From Gracilariopsis chorda (Eukaryota; Rhodophyta; Florideophyceae; Gracilariales; Gracilariaceae), in assembly GCA_003194525.1 (NCBI GenBank), contig NBIV01000049.1, positions 248,001 to 312,000 on the forward strand: 64,000 nt of DNA, in the 5' to 3' direction. Shown one piece after another: positions 53,196 to 64,000 of this stretch. Both the position numbers and the translations under genes were made by a program. The first letter of the stretch is position 1, and each line of letters starts with the position of its first letter. Under the pieces are notes generated by a model. The model was given only the letters and a program-made list of their open reading frames with translations. It made no database searches and was not told the DNA's origin.

Positions 53196-54729
53196 ATGTC
53201 TAGGAAGCCCTCCTCTGCGGAGCCTGCCACTACGCGCAGTCGCTCCCACAATGGTGGAGATAACCCCGAAGTTCGGTTCGTTTCTCGGATCCCGACTAGG
53301 GCTAAATCCAGCCATGCTGGGGGTGCCTCGTCTAGGACTCCAAACCCTTCCCGGGATCCCCGGAACTCCACGTCAACCCCGTTATCGAATGCCATGGATG
53401 GTGCTCATCTGGCTCCGGCCGTGTCCGCCGCCGCACCTGAACCCCGTCTGACGGGCGATAACACGTACAGCCCGTGGCATGGAGAAGGTGAAACAGTGCT
53501 TAAAACGTATGCAACTCTCACTGCGTAACCAGTAGTTTACTGGAGAACACCCAATTATGGTGTCGGGCTTTCTTTCCCGCTTTGTAGCGGAAGTGGATAT
53601 CCTCGGAATGAACGAGAGACAACCCTATTTGGCATCACCGTATTTCTTACGGGGAGTGGCAGAGGACCAGTAAACCTCTGTCAGAGGATCATCTTGCGCC
53701 TCACAGGGAGGAGTAACCTGCTGGGCGGAGGCGGTGCAATATTTATTGCCGTCCTATGCCACCAATACCGCCATTCAGGGGGTAATCCTCGCTTTGCGAG
53801 ATACTCGTCAGCCTTCAGGCGAGATTGAAACCGATTACTCCGTGCGCCTTAGCCAGGCCTTCCACCGTTGTGGGAATGTATACCCCGCTGGGGAAAGTTG
53901 TACCATGTTCATCGATGGACTTGACCCGGCAATCCGGAGTCTTGTCACTCGTTACCGCCAGGACAGGCGGAGGGTCACCTACCTCGAGCTTGTTCAACAC
54001 GCTCGAGCGGAAGGGGAAGCACTTCGTGCAAGAACTCCGAATCCTCGGTCTAGGCCCGCCAAGGCGTTGGTACTGGAGAGTGACTCCTCATTGCCCTTGC
54101 TTTTTGTGGGTAGAACCCCCCAACAGGAATACGACACCGTGCATTTTGCACAGGGACATGGTGTGTCTATACCAACCACGGAATTGCCGTCAACGACGGA
54201 GGACACCTTCAAAACGGCGCAAGACAACCCCGTATTTTACGTGGGGAACAATCGCATTCAGCCGCCACTAGTCCCGTTTATGAACGGCCAATCCCGTTAT
54301 CAACGGCCTGGATGGAATGACACCCGCCCGGCAGTACGCTTCTCCGATGCTCGGGATATTAACCGGCGCGTCGCCTTCTTGGCTCTAGTTTGCCACCTTT
54401 GCTACACCCATGGCCATACATCCCTTCAGTTTCTTTGCTCACTGCAGGATAAGGCCACGGTGGTGGCAAATTACGAGGCCCTCACTGCAGAGGAGAAACG
54501 TTGCGCTCCGACGGCTTCCTACCTCCGTGCTAAAACGGACTTCTCGCATGCCTTGCCACATATCCCGCGTGCGCGGCTAGCTTCAACTAACCCGAAACGG
54601 GATGTCGCGCAAACGTCCCACGCAACCACAGCTCATGCAGATAAAAACCCCGGCCCCGGAACGAAGTTCTCGTGGTCAAGGATCCTGGACTACCGCCTAC
54701 GGCGGGTACCTCCCAGGAAAACAAATTGA
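53196..54729 (+). pseudogene. Gag with a large internal deletion
   Basis: Starts MSRKPSSAEP like the other gags but jumps after TGDNT straight to sequence matching GTGKVRECIKRM. The coiled coil, basic patch and Ser/Asp-rich region (about 600 bp) are gone. The frame is then disrupted until 53734-54729, where the capsid C-terminal part and the zinc knuckle region follow (CHLCYTHGHTSLQF: the fourth ligand Cys has become Phe). A one-base loss near 54655 shifts the last 25 codons. Confidence 0.85.
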
Positions 54730-54761
54730 GGGAGTCTCCCCTTTGGGAGAGGCGTCCTCAG
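54726..54761 (+). promoter_or_regulatory. Gag-pol junction hairpin
   Basis: TTGAGG and TCTCCC pair with GGGAGA and CCTCAG, with one C-to-T change giving a G-T pair. It retains the GGAAAAC word just upstream. Confidence 0.6.
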
Positions 54762-55759
54762 AGATGAGGCTGTTGATGCCCGAGGCGTCGCCGCCTCGCT
54801 CCCCGGTGAAAATCCTTTCAAGGAAGGACACCGCAGACGCGGACTCTGCACACCTTTCTGTGCTGTGTCTCCCGCAGATACGGAGTAAAAACCCCCGGAT
54901 CCCGGATAGAGTCTTGGTCATGGCCAAGCGCAACTACAAAGTTTACGCCGACCTTGGCCTTTACACCCATTTTATGGTGAGATTTCTAACAGTCCTGGAC
55001 ACAGGTGCAGGCCCCAACTTCATCTTTGAATCACTGCTACCCCCACAGGTGCGGTCTCGTATCCGTTCCGAAACGGTCCCTGACGTCGCAGCTGCGAACA
55101 AAAATCTGTTAAAAACGGTGGGTACCGTCGACTTAGTCGTGCGGTTGGGCACCTCCGTGGTGAAGCTCGACTTTATTGTTTTTCTGTCATTGGCCGCTCC
55201 CGTCATACTGGGATGTAATTACTGCGACAGATTTGTCGACACAATCAGGCCCTGCCTTAGGCGTGTGGAACTCGACGACGGATCGTCAGTCCCGATCGTT
55301 CGTCGCCCGCTGAAGCGTGCTTTGGCGAAGCAAGTCCCACTACCTGCTGCGCAGGAACCACCGCCCGCGTCTCGCGAGTCCATCATACTTCGAGTCGCAG
55401 CCTCGGTTTCTATACCGCCTGAGTCCCAAGTCCGGGTGCAAGTCAATTGCCGTCAACACGGTCTTCGGGTTTTTCAACCTCTGTGCTCGTTATACGAGAA
55501 CTACCACCTCGCGCTGGCAAACGGAATTGTTCACGTTACCCTGGATGCTCCTTTCCGGATACTCGTTGCCAATCTTGGCCAACGCCCCCAGTATCTGGTA
55601 AAGAACCAAGTAATTGGAAGCGTCACTCCACACCCCCTTGGGATGCTCCCGACGAAGATGACGACCGTCGATCTTCTCGGAATAGCCGCCTCTTCTGAGG
55701 AGCCACCCCCTTCACTGACAAACTATCGTCAAAAGAGGGAGAGGAAACCGTTGTTTTAA
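54731..55759 (+). pseudogene. Pol: protease region
   Basis: VLDTGAGPNFIFE (catalytic Asp) and ILGCNYCDRF, then the linker SIPPESQVRVQVN. The frame is lost near 55745 in the purine-rich stretch equivalent to the internal polypurine motif of the other copies, which has been altered here (CAAAAGAGGGAGAGG). Confidence 0.8.
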
Positions 55760-55836
55760 CGTCGAACACCCCGAATAACTCGGAACCGACGGCCACAACT
55801 GTATCACATGACAATGTTACAGCGCGTTCTGACCGA

Positions 55837-57340
55837 GTGGACCCCATAAAGGCACTCGAGGCTATAGACCTCGGCCATGTGCTGGAGTCACATTGCGACA
55901 AACTCCGTGCAATGCTACGGGAATTTACCACAATGTGGGATGGCTCGCTCTGCGAGATTAATGCTACGGAACACCGAATAGATTTGTTACCGTTCACGTC
56001 CGATGGCACAACCCTCTTACAGGGCAGGACCGAACGCTCGGGAAGAGGAGCAGTCCCAAGTGGACAAAATGCCCCGCGCAGGTGTGATAGAGCCCGCTCA
56101 ATCACCCTGGGCATCTCCAGTTGTACTGGTTTTGAAGGCCGAAGGAACCTGGAGGTTCTGTGTCGACTATCGCCGGCTCAATGCCGTGACTGTTAGGGAC
56201 ACATATCTCATCCCTCGTATGGACGAGTGCATCGACTTCCTTGGAGACGCTACCATGTTCACGGCTTTGGACGCCAATTGGGGTTATTGGCAGGTCCCTG
56301 TTAGACAGGAGGATCTTGATAATACAGCGTTCACCTGCCACGCAGGATCGTACCGCTTCAAGCGGATGCCGTTTGGTTTGTCCAACGCTCCCGCCACCTT
56401 TCAGCGTGCAATAGACATTCTATTGAACCGCTTCAAGTGGCGGAGCTGCCTTGTCTACCTGGATGATATTATCATCTTCTCCAATAATTTGGACGACCAT
56501 CTAACCCATGTCAGGGACGTTCTGACCGTGCTCCGCGATGCGGGAATCACCCTCAAGTTGAGAAAGTGCGAGTTCTTCACAGATACTGTCAAGTATCTGG
56601 GACATATCATCCGTCTGGCACGGTCAATGATCGAGGAGGCTCGAGTCAAGTCTCTCGTTGGGGCTAAGGAACCCTGCACTTAAACGGAACTCCGCTCGTT
56701 TTTAGGGCTGTTCAACGTCTACCGACGGTTTATCCCGAACTTCTCGGATATCGCGGCACCGTTGAACGCGTTCTTACGCAAACGAATTCCCCCACAATTG
56801 GGACAATTGACGCCCGAGCAATCGGAAGCGTTTAACTCCTTAAAGAAGGCTGTCACGTCAGCACCTGTCTTATCTTTAACCAAACTGGGACTCCCGTACT
56901 CCGTGGACACAGACTCGAGCGACTACCAAGTTGGTTGTGCTCTTTTCCAAACCACCCAAGAGGGGGACCAAAGGCCAATTGGTTATTGGTCACGCTGGCT
57001 CAATTTACACGAGCAGAATTACTCTGTGTCGGAGAAAGAGTGTCTCGCCGTCGTGTGGGCGCTTTCCACCCTACGCCCCTCTCTTATGAGAGTTCAGTTT
57101 ACCATATTCACGGATCATTCCTCGTTGAGGTGGTTAATGAACATATCCAACCCCTCGGGCAGCCTTATGCGCTGGAGACTCTGCCTTGCGGAATATGACT
57201 TCCAAGTCATATATAAAAAGGGGGCGCTCAACGACGAGGCTGACGCTTTTTCGCATTTACCCACAAATGGCGAAGCAATCCCAATGGAGGATGACGACAT
57301 TCCATGCTTCATGGCTGAAGAACCGGATGACCCGGAGTGA
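55837..57340 (+). pseudogene. Pol: reverse transcriptase and RNase H
   Basis: RT is open at 56003-56683 with VLKAEGTWRFCVDYRRL, FTALDANWGYWQVPV, FKRMPFGLSNAPATFQ and YLDDIIIFSNN, so its catalytic residues are intact. A CAA-to-TAA change ends it at EPCT, where copy 2 reads EPRTQTEL. RNase H is open at 56762-57340 with YSVDTDSSDYQVG, YSVSEKECLAVVW and TDHSSLRWL. ADAFSHL replaces the usual ADALSRL. Confidence 0.85.
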
Positions 57341-57493
57341 AAGTTCGAGGAATGAACAGAAGACTGGGATGAAGATGCTGACTTTCACAACTTACTTGCA
57401 TCCCACAAGACCCCTTAAAACCCCTTCCCGGGAAGTTTTGTACCGGTTTCACCGGAGGAATTGATCTGAGAGCAATCCGGTGACCCCTTCTGT

Positions 57494-58680
57494 ATGAGTA
57501 TTCGTGCCCGTTTAAACGGTGGCGAAGACCTCCCGTTCGAGATGAACGATAAAGGCTACCTCGTTCGGTTGGTCGACGCTCGCCCACAGATTGTGGTACC
57601 TCATTCCCTGCAGTCGCGGGTGTTACATCTCTCGCACTATGCGAAGCTCGGTGGCCACGTAGGTGGGAGGAAGCTCTACGTCACCCTGCGAAGGGCTTTT
57701 TACTGGCCCGCCATGGCGGTTGATTGCTACGCAACTGTGCAGTTTTGCACAGAATGCTCGAAGAACCGGGTGAAGCTCCGCAGGAACGCGATGAAAATGA
57801 AGTTATTCCCTGCTAGGGCGCCACTCTAGTTTATCGCAATCGATATTCTAGGACCTCTTCTCACTACAAAGAGAGGCAACAAGTTCTTACTTGTGATCAC
57901 CGATCGCTTTTCAAAGCTTGTTCGGACTGTCCCTCTTCGGAGGATAACCGCTTTCACGTTGGCCCAGGCTCTGGTAACGCACTGGATTTTTGTCTACGGT
58001 CCCCCTGTGGACGTGCTCTCCGATAACGGACGGCAGTTCGCGTCCAAGTTCTTCCAGGATGTTTGTCGCATCCTGGACGTGAAGAACTTGTTCACGACTA
58101 CCTACCATCCCCACTGTAGTGGGCAAGTCAAACGGTTCAACCGGACTTTGTTGGCCTCTCTCGGTTCCTAAGTTGCTGATCACTCCAAAACTTGGGACTT
58201 GTATGCAGATGCTTTGACATTTGCATGCGATGCACAAGTTCACCGGACTACCGGAGTGTCACCGTTCGAATTGGTTCTATCTCGTCCACCCCCGCCTGCG
58301 GCGTTAGACTCCCAAGCCACCTTGGACAATTTCCCATCTGTGGGTCGCTACCGCCAGTAATGGAAGCAATGGCTTACTAAACTGTTCCTCGCAGCGCGGA
58401 AGTCTATGGAACGCGCACAGCCGCGTACAAGCGGGATTTCGACGCTCGTTTACGAGATAATGCTCCCCGCATACGGGCTAATACCTACGTCTTTATACGT
58501 AAGGAATATTGTAACCCGGAACGGGAGAAGCGTCACAAGCTTTCGCCTGTGGCGGATGGACCGTTTAAAGTGGTATCCGTTAGCTGCGACACTGTCGTAG
58601 TGGAAATGGGCAAGGCACACGAGCGGATTTCCCGCGATCGTGTTGTATGTGCCCCTCCTCCCTCGTCTGAGTTCGTCCTG
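57494..58680 (+). pseudogene. Pol: integrase
   Basis: The zinc finger is well kept: LSHYAKLGGHVGG and FCTECSKNRVK. A GAG-to-TAG change at about 57827 interrupts the strand before the first catalytic Asp (IAIDILG). The frame resumes at 57893 with VDVLSDNGRQFASKFF (second Asp) and TYHPHCSGQVKRFNRTL, where the expected catalytic Glu is Lys. Either lesion alone would inactivate it. The downstream region to 58680 keeps a stretch that is deleted in copy 2. Confidence 0.85.
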
Positions 58681-58920
58681 TAAACAGGGAAACACGTCTC
58701 TACGGACTCAGCAACGCCGGAAACCCCGGGACTAAATAGACCGACTACTCTACCACAACCTACTCGGGGTCTCTCAGATTTACTGACTTTGTCGGAACCC
58801 CCAGCTCGGCCGGATCGTTCAGGTCCAAACGGACCTTTCTCTACTCCTAACACTACCGCCCCTTCGGCTCGCATTTACACCCGCCATGCGGGATATCTTA
58901 CTATTACTCCCCTTGCTCCG

Positions 58921-58934
58921 TCTAAAGAGAGGGA
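58921..58934 (+). promoter_or_regulatory. Altered internal polypurine motif
   Basis: TCTAAAGAGAGGGA follows CTCCG at the integrase/linker boundary, the position of TCTAAGGAGGGGGA in copy 2. Confidence 0.4.
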
Positions 58935-59860
58935 GGGGACCTATCTCCACGCTGGAAATTTATTACCGTCGCAACGGGATTTGAGCTGTGAAACACGGAA
59001 GGTCGATGAAGCCTCGCAATCCCCCACACAGGGTTCCGGCACGACGCAGTTACACTGTATGATACGGGAGAGTTAACCGACATCGCAGTCCGTACCCCTA
59101 AACCAGGGAAATTCCCTGAATCAGGATAGCGATGTGGTTTCGCAGACCCCTCACCAGGGTGTAGTTGCAGAACCCTCGTCGACGGAATTTCCCTCCAAAA
59201 CGGATTCCTCAGCACCATCCACACCACTAGTAGCAGGCAGCTCATGCCTTGGAAAACCAGCAACGCCGGAAAATGAAAGACCCTCTTGAGGGAGGAAGGC
59301 AGTAATGCACATCTTGCCACTCAAGTCCCTGTCTCTACAGCCCCGGACTTGAGAACCGTTCATAACGGGAATGTTGTCCGAACTTCGGAGATAGAAGTGC
59401 CAAAGTATCTGCACAATCGCGGTAATATACCGAGGGTCTCGAAAAAATCCGGCGTCGTCGCCAGGGATAAACCGGTCATCCCGGATGATGCACCTCTTGA
59501 GGAAGACATCACACCTCAATTAGAGGCAAAGTGCCCGAACAGGGTGTCCACGGCGCCAGCTGTCCACGCCCCATCAGGGAGTTTAAGGCAACACACTGGA
59601 GCACCGGAAGTAACCGCCGGATACCGGGTGCCAACACAAAAGTGCACGGCTCACCCGGACAGTGTAAGGCCCAAGCCAAGGGAGGCAAAACGCAAGGAGG
59701 CGGTTCAGAGCCACATGCCGTGGGAGTCACGTGAAAGCACGGAGATTGTGCGCCCCGCACCTATCACCGCGCGACGCGGAAAGCCCCACCAGGGAGTGAT
59801 CTCCACAACTCCGCCAAAGTGGCAAGATGCCCGCAAGCTCGCGGTTCGACCGGACTACCG

Positions 59861-59994
59861 TCAACATGGGATGGAGGATCCCCGCAAACTAGCGGTACGA
59901 CCCAATTACCGTGGTACGCGGCAACCGTCAACATGGGATGGAGGAACCCCGCAAACTAGCGGTACGATCCAATTACCGCGGTACGCGGCAACCG
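59861..59994. repeat. 67-bp tandem duplication in the linker
   Basis: Two copies starting TCAACATGGGATGGAGGA at 59861 and 59928 differ at only a few bases. Since 67 is not a multiple of three, the duplication shifts the linker frame. Confidence 0.85.
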
Positions 59995-60558
59995 CTCCAC
60001 GAAGACACCCTTTTGAGGGATATTATTCCACACTCTGCGCCGCATACTCCGAGTGAAACCGGCACGTTGCATCCTGACGCACCTCTGAGGGGAAATATCC
60101 CGTCCCTCGGGCAACCCCTGACAAGCGAGGTCACAATAACACGGCAAGGCTGGCAGGTATACAAACAAGAGTTTGTGATTGAACGAATCGTAGGGCACAC
60201 CTAGAATCAGGAAGGCATTCTAAGATACCGCGTCCGTTGGTACACGGATATGACCGAAGCTGGGACACCATGGAACCCATCGAACACCTCCCTCGTTTGA
60301 AGGTGGTCCAATATCACCGCAGCGCGGGTAGCGCAAATCCAGCTACGCTGTGCAACGCCCGCGTGGGATAAAAACGCCACGAAGCCAGGGAATGTAAGAA
60401 AGAAGGAGTACAGCCCCTTTTGTATGGACTCCGTCAAGGACGGGAATGAAAGAGAAAACGCGGTTCCAAACGGGAAAGTTTACTCAGGAGCCTCGCGCTC
60501 CTGTGTGATGCTAAGCTACATTACTGGCTAAGCCAGGGAAAGAGACCAGGATACTGGA

Positions 60559-62385
60559 TTAGAGTTTCGACCCCTCCCCATCATCCGCGGCGTGACCACC
60601 CGCAAGGCGGTAAGCCAAGGCATCTGCCGTTGCGGTGACGTCACCCGAAACCTCGGCAGCGCTTAAACCCGCTCCGCGGAGGAAGCGGGCAATGACATCG
60701 CTTTCATTGACTGTACCCCCGCTGGGGAGTGAAGGCCCAGTGCTCGTCGTCGGAGGACTGGGAACCGGAGGCACCCCTTCAGGGGATTCGTCTACGACCA
60801 TGTCGGAAACGTCTAGTTCCATGTCCCCCGGCTCTTCGGGTTCGTTATCGACCATCGGGTCATCCTCGCTATACGCGCAGTAGTAATCTTCGGATTCGAC
60901 GTACCAAATCAGGTGGTCGTCCAGCACGTGCCGCGGTGCATCGCGGAGTTCCCTCGCCTCCTCGGAGGAAATTTCCCGGAACTCCCAGGGATAGAAGTAG
61001 ATGAAGTCCCCCGCAAGGGCGGTGTTTCTACCAAGTCCCGGAACACTGGTACCGCCACCGCTGCCGTCAAGCCGACCGCTCTGTTCCAGCGGGACCTCGC
61101 GCCAGTCAATACTGTCAATCAAACCAAGTAATTGAAGTACTTAGTCATTATTGGCAATAGCCCCAACGGGGACGCTGAGGTCCAGATTGCGAATAGCGGC
61201 CCGCACACGCGGTTGGATGAGCTACAGTCGATACTGGTCATAAAGCTCAGCGAGGATATACGCTGCAGTGCGGGCAGCCCACCCGGTTACAATTACCGAC
61301 CAAAGCCCCGACCGGGGATCCTGAATCAAAAAGGAACCGAGGTACGTGAGTGCCGGCGGGAGTTCAACGTAGCAACCCCGGCAGGCTTCATGGAACCTCC
61401 ACCACTCGGGGAGTGCGACGTACCGACCGTGTCGGTGAGGCAGAGCAATCCGCTCAATCTCCAAGTTTTGATACGGTACAAAGTATACGAATTGGGATCG
61501 CCAGCGCCGTTCATAACGGATGAAGTTTTGGAGGAAGTTGGACCGGGACAGCCGGGGAAGGTACCGGAGTTCAGCCCAAAGTAACGGTCGTTCCCAACAC
61601 AGGGCTTCTTGCCGCACAGCGGGAAGGTTCCTCCACGCGAGGGTTTCGTAGCTGGCCAGGCTTTCGCCGTAACCGATTTCAGCGCGCGTTAGGAATAGGT
61701 TGACGTCGAAGCCAAAGCCGGTAGGCACCGGGAATTCGAAAGGCGCCCGGCTCTGCCGTTCATGTGCAATCCGCACCAGCGCCGCATGAGCCGCAATCGT
61801 GGATTCTCCCGAGTTTCTTCGGATATGGGGCACCGGGATGGCGATTCGATGCTGCCAGTCCCACGAAGAGGTGACGAGGCTGGGTAGATCCCCGGGAAAA
61901 GTACCGGAACCATCCGCGTAGGCCGTAATTAAATCCTCGTTGAAGGCAGCGATGGGATGGAACCACGACGCAAGCTGGAGCCGAGAGGCGTGACTCTGAT
62001 TCATCAGATCAAACCCTACAAGGGCGTTATAAGAAGGCCAAGTTTCCGCCGGGATCAGTCCGGAAGGAGCCACCACTGGTGGAAGTTGAAACCCATGCTG
62101 GGACGCTGCGCCAATGTTGGCCGGCTGTGCAGGAGTTCGCCTCCCTTGTGGCAAGGGTACCGACCGGAACCCGGTTGTGAAGTTCCCGACTGGAGTCGGT
62201 TTTGGAGGCTGGTTGTTGTTAATGTTCATATTCCCCTTCGAAAGGGCGTGATCTGACTGAGTTGAGCAGGAAGAGGACGAGCGTGCACTTGTGGAAGGCT
62301 GGTTCGCTGCTTTTGCAGGAGGTTGTTTCTCTGAGGCAGAGGCTTGACCCGGTGACCTGGAGAGGTTTGGACTTTTATGACCCAT
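60559..62385 (-). pseudogene. Antisense accessory ORF, about 608 codons, two stops
   Basis: Read from ATG 62385 on the minus strand, one frame runs to a TAA at 60559. It is broken only by TAG at 61222-61224 and TAA at 61141-61143. The first matches a Trp and the second a Glu in the 21.7-23.5 kb homolog. Residues 1-75 are Ser/Pro/Asn-rich. A globular, aromatic-rich part follows (for example FGFDVNLFLTRAEIGYGES, FVYFVPYQNLEIERI, LPEWWRFHEACRGCYVEL, LYDQYRL), then an acidic stretch (SEDDPMVDNEPEEPGDMELD) and a 45-residue helical C-terminus. No known domain is recognised. The start lies 56 bp from the 3' LTR, so an antisense promoter in or beyond that LTR would be needed. An in-frame ATG at 62607 inside the LTR is less likely. 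Confidence 0.8.
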
Positions 62386-62426
62386 TTTACGCGGGGATTC
62401 GCCCGCGTTCGAGGTTGCTTTCCCGA

Positions 62427-62441
62427 CTAAGGAGGGGGATA
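62427..62441 (+). promoter_or_regulatory. 3' polypurine tract
   Basis: CTAAGGAGGGGGATA immediately before the TG of the 3' LTR. Confidence 0.8.
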
Positions 62442-63237
62442 TGAAGTGCAATGCCCTCAGAAAGGGATTCTTGGTACTTGGTTGATTTCCCGAATGTTTC
62501 GGTAATGTAGTCATTGCATGAATTACGACCACTAATATTGAATTTGACTCGTGGGACACGGAAGAGTCAATTGGCGTTTGGCCACAGTAGTGGGCATGAA
62601 CCACCAAAGTGGAGTAATTTAGTTAATTCTATTTATTATTTGTACACCCATTTCTGGGATGGGTAGTCCTTAGTGCGTCAGCAGGTTGCGGTCGCACCAG
62701 TAAACCTTCCCCAACAAGGGACCCTAACCTGGGGAATTGGCTCTAGACCTCTCCGCCTTCGCGTGTTCTCTACTCTCTCTTGGAGGGAAGCACCGTCGCA
62801 TACGGGAAGTCTAACGCCCTTGCCTATCTAAAGGACCCAAGTATTCGGATTATTATTAAAGCTGTCTTGGTGTCCGCCTTGTATAAGGTTTATTTACAGG
62901 CACTGCCGTTAGTCTTCGTCACGACACTCGTGACTCCGCTCCCCCTTATTTTTCCCTTTACAGGGTGGCTTTCCCGCTACCCACGGCTCGTGTTTGCACG
63001 TGTCACTAACGTGGAAACCTCACCTCTTTATAGGACGACCACCCCCATACACCGCTCCTGCGGATACCCAATTCTTGCCTCAACCTCCCTGCGCAAGTCG
63101 CGACGGGTGGCCTCGGCCTTACAACCCGACATAGTCGTGCCACTCCTAGGAGGGCTCTACCCAACTGCGCTCACCTCTAACGAGGAAAGATCTCGAACGT
63201 CTTTCAATGCACTCCCGCTTCCGGGCATTGCACTACA
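62442..63237 (+). repeat. 3' LTR of the 10.95-kb element
   Basis: 796 bp, TGAAGTGCAATG...GCATTGCACTACA, followed by the duplication GCTGC. Confidence 0.9.
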
Positions 63238-63242
63238 GCTGC

Positions 63243-64000
63243 CAGAAGATTAGCAATGGCTAGGTGAAAAAGATTGGCTTTCCAAAAACACTAAAATCGT
63301 TTGCAACACAAAAGGCTTGTTCACCAAAGAGTTACAATCAGAATTCGATATCCACTTCAACTCTTTTGCAAGCAAGTTTGTTCCCCAAGAAGAAAACATT
63401 CTTCTGTACATTGATGGCCATAGTTCACAAAATAAATTGGAGTGGATCGACACTGCGCTCGCCAAACATATTGAAGTGGTTCAAATCCCTTCCAACACTT
63501 TTCACTGTCTCCAACCCTGTGAAGATCGCATAAAAAAAAGTTCAAAGATTGAGTCAAAAATGCATTAAATGTGTTCCTGTATACTGGTGCTCACCGTACT
63601 GTAACTTGTTTGTGAAAATACAACTGGCTGCCTCTGTACATAGGTCCTTGGATGCGGTTTTTGCTGTAAGGAGCTTTTATAACTGCAAATTATACCCCTT
63701 AGATGCGGAGAAGATTATGAGTGTTGCCAAACCTTCAACGTCAAAACCAAATGAGAACACGAATGTTGACCTTCTGGCCACAGGACTTTTACGAATTTCC
63801 AACCCCATCATTGCACAGAGAGTGCGCAAAATAGCGCGGAAGGTGAGAGATTTTAGTGAATTTATCCGTCAAATCGAGAATCATACTGCAATAGAATCCT
63901 TCTGCAAATTGTGTTATATGGCGCCCGGATCATTTCATAACGCCAATCAAATCAAAACCAGTCGCCAGCCCGGCGGTGCTTTTGCTCTCAGACTCACGAA
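63243..64000 (+). pseudogene. Pogo/CENP-B-type DDE transposase, right part
   Basis: Continues the transposase cut at 52279. It has EKDWLSKNTKIV, LFTKELQSEFDIHF, then the DDE_1 hallmark ILLYIDGHSSQNKLEWIDTA (second catalytic Asp), and VVQIPSNTFHCLQPCED, like 'LPphTtHlLQPLDvg' with the last acidic residue. A frameshift at the A8 run (63532-63539) moves the C-terminal part to the next frame, which stays open from there to the window edge (for example SLDAVFAVRSFYNCKLYPLD, LLATGLLRISNP). The gene continues past 64000. Confidence 0.75.

Larger units (their letters stand above)
58681..60370 (+). pseudogene. Linker and chromodomain relic
   Basis: Pro/Arg-rich pieces (58789-59076 and 59286-60056) match the linker of the 48.7-50.0 kb ORF. 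At the boundary there is no stop equivalent to the TGA of copy 2, so integrase and linker were one frame. RKLAVRPDYR-type motifs recur. The chromodomain starts EFVIERIVGHT at about 60169, then has TAG for Trp and a one-base shift after YRVRWY, with a relic of the EPIEHLPR segment following in another frame. Confidence 0.75.
52285..63237 (+). mobile_element. Complete but defective Ty3/gypsy element, 10.95 kb
   Basis: Near-identical LTRs (795 and 796 bp) are flanked by the 5-bp duplication GCTGC (52280-52284 and 63238-63242). Between them lie the primer site, gag, pol, a chromodomain relic, an antisense ORF and the polypurine tract. The LTRs differ at only a small number of positions, so it inserted more recently than the element at 11.6 kb, yet gag, pol and the antisense ORF all carry lesions. 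It may have moved using proteins of other copies. Confidence 0.9.

Noticed and set aside
61222-62607. Antisense frame starting at the upstream ATG 62607
   Set aside because: The first 55 codons lie inside the 3' LTR and have no counterpart in the old element. The start at 62385 is preferred.

Overview
The window looks like nuclear DNA of a red alga, most likely a Chondrus-like florideophyte. This is inferred from three things: compact genes with no visible introns, a flavin oxidase of the class that includes red-algal hexose oxidase, and a gene island set in a sea of LTR retrotransposons. I could not run a database search, so the species is not established.

Layout. 1-330: fragment of a tyrosine recombinase. 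612-5054: decayed Ty1/copia-like element (gag, protease, integrase tail, reverse transcriptase, RNase H). 5055-11619: mostly non-coding or unrecognised DNA, with one plausible small gene at 9382-9807 and a 19-bp perfect inverted repeat. 11620-24488: old, very degenerate Ty3/gypsy element with both LTRs, a chromodomain relic and an antisense ORF. A solo LTR of a related family sits reversed inside its gag, and a truncated LTR abuts its 3' end. 25047-36694: the gene island. It holds a 968-aa two-module flavin oxidase, a plastid-targeted isoprenylcysteine-methyltransferase-like protein, a PSMG4-like proteasome assembly chaperone (minus strand) and a membrane protein ending in a UBA domain. 36695-51088: two related Ty3/gypsy copies sharing three LTRs. 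51469-64000: a pogo/CENP-B-type DDE transposase pseudogene split by a third Ty3/gypsy element (52285-63237) with a clear 5-bp target duplication.

The Ty3/gypsy elements share one design. After the 5' LTR comes a tRNA-like primer site starting TGGTCTCCCGACC. Gag has a CCHC knuckle and is followed by a conserved hairpin directly after its stop codon, with pol in the -1 frame. Pol runs protease, RT, RNase H and integrase, then a long proline-rich linker and a C-terminal chromodomain. A polypurine motif TCTAAGGAGGGGGA recurs inside pol as well as before the 3' LTR.

The most notable find is a roughly 600-codon antisense ORF between the chromodomain and the 3' LTR. It is present in two very divergent copies (21675-23460 and 60559-62385) whose translations still align along much of their length, although both are now broken. 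It is missing from the 36.7-51.1 kb copy. This points to an accessory antisense protein that was once under selection. I recognise no known family in it.
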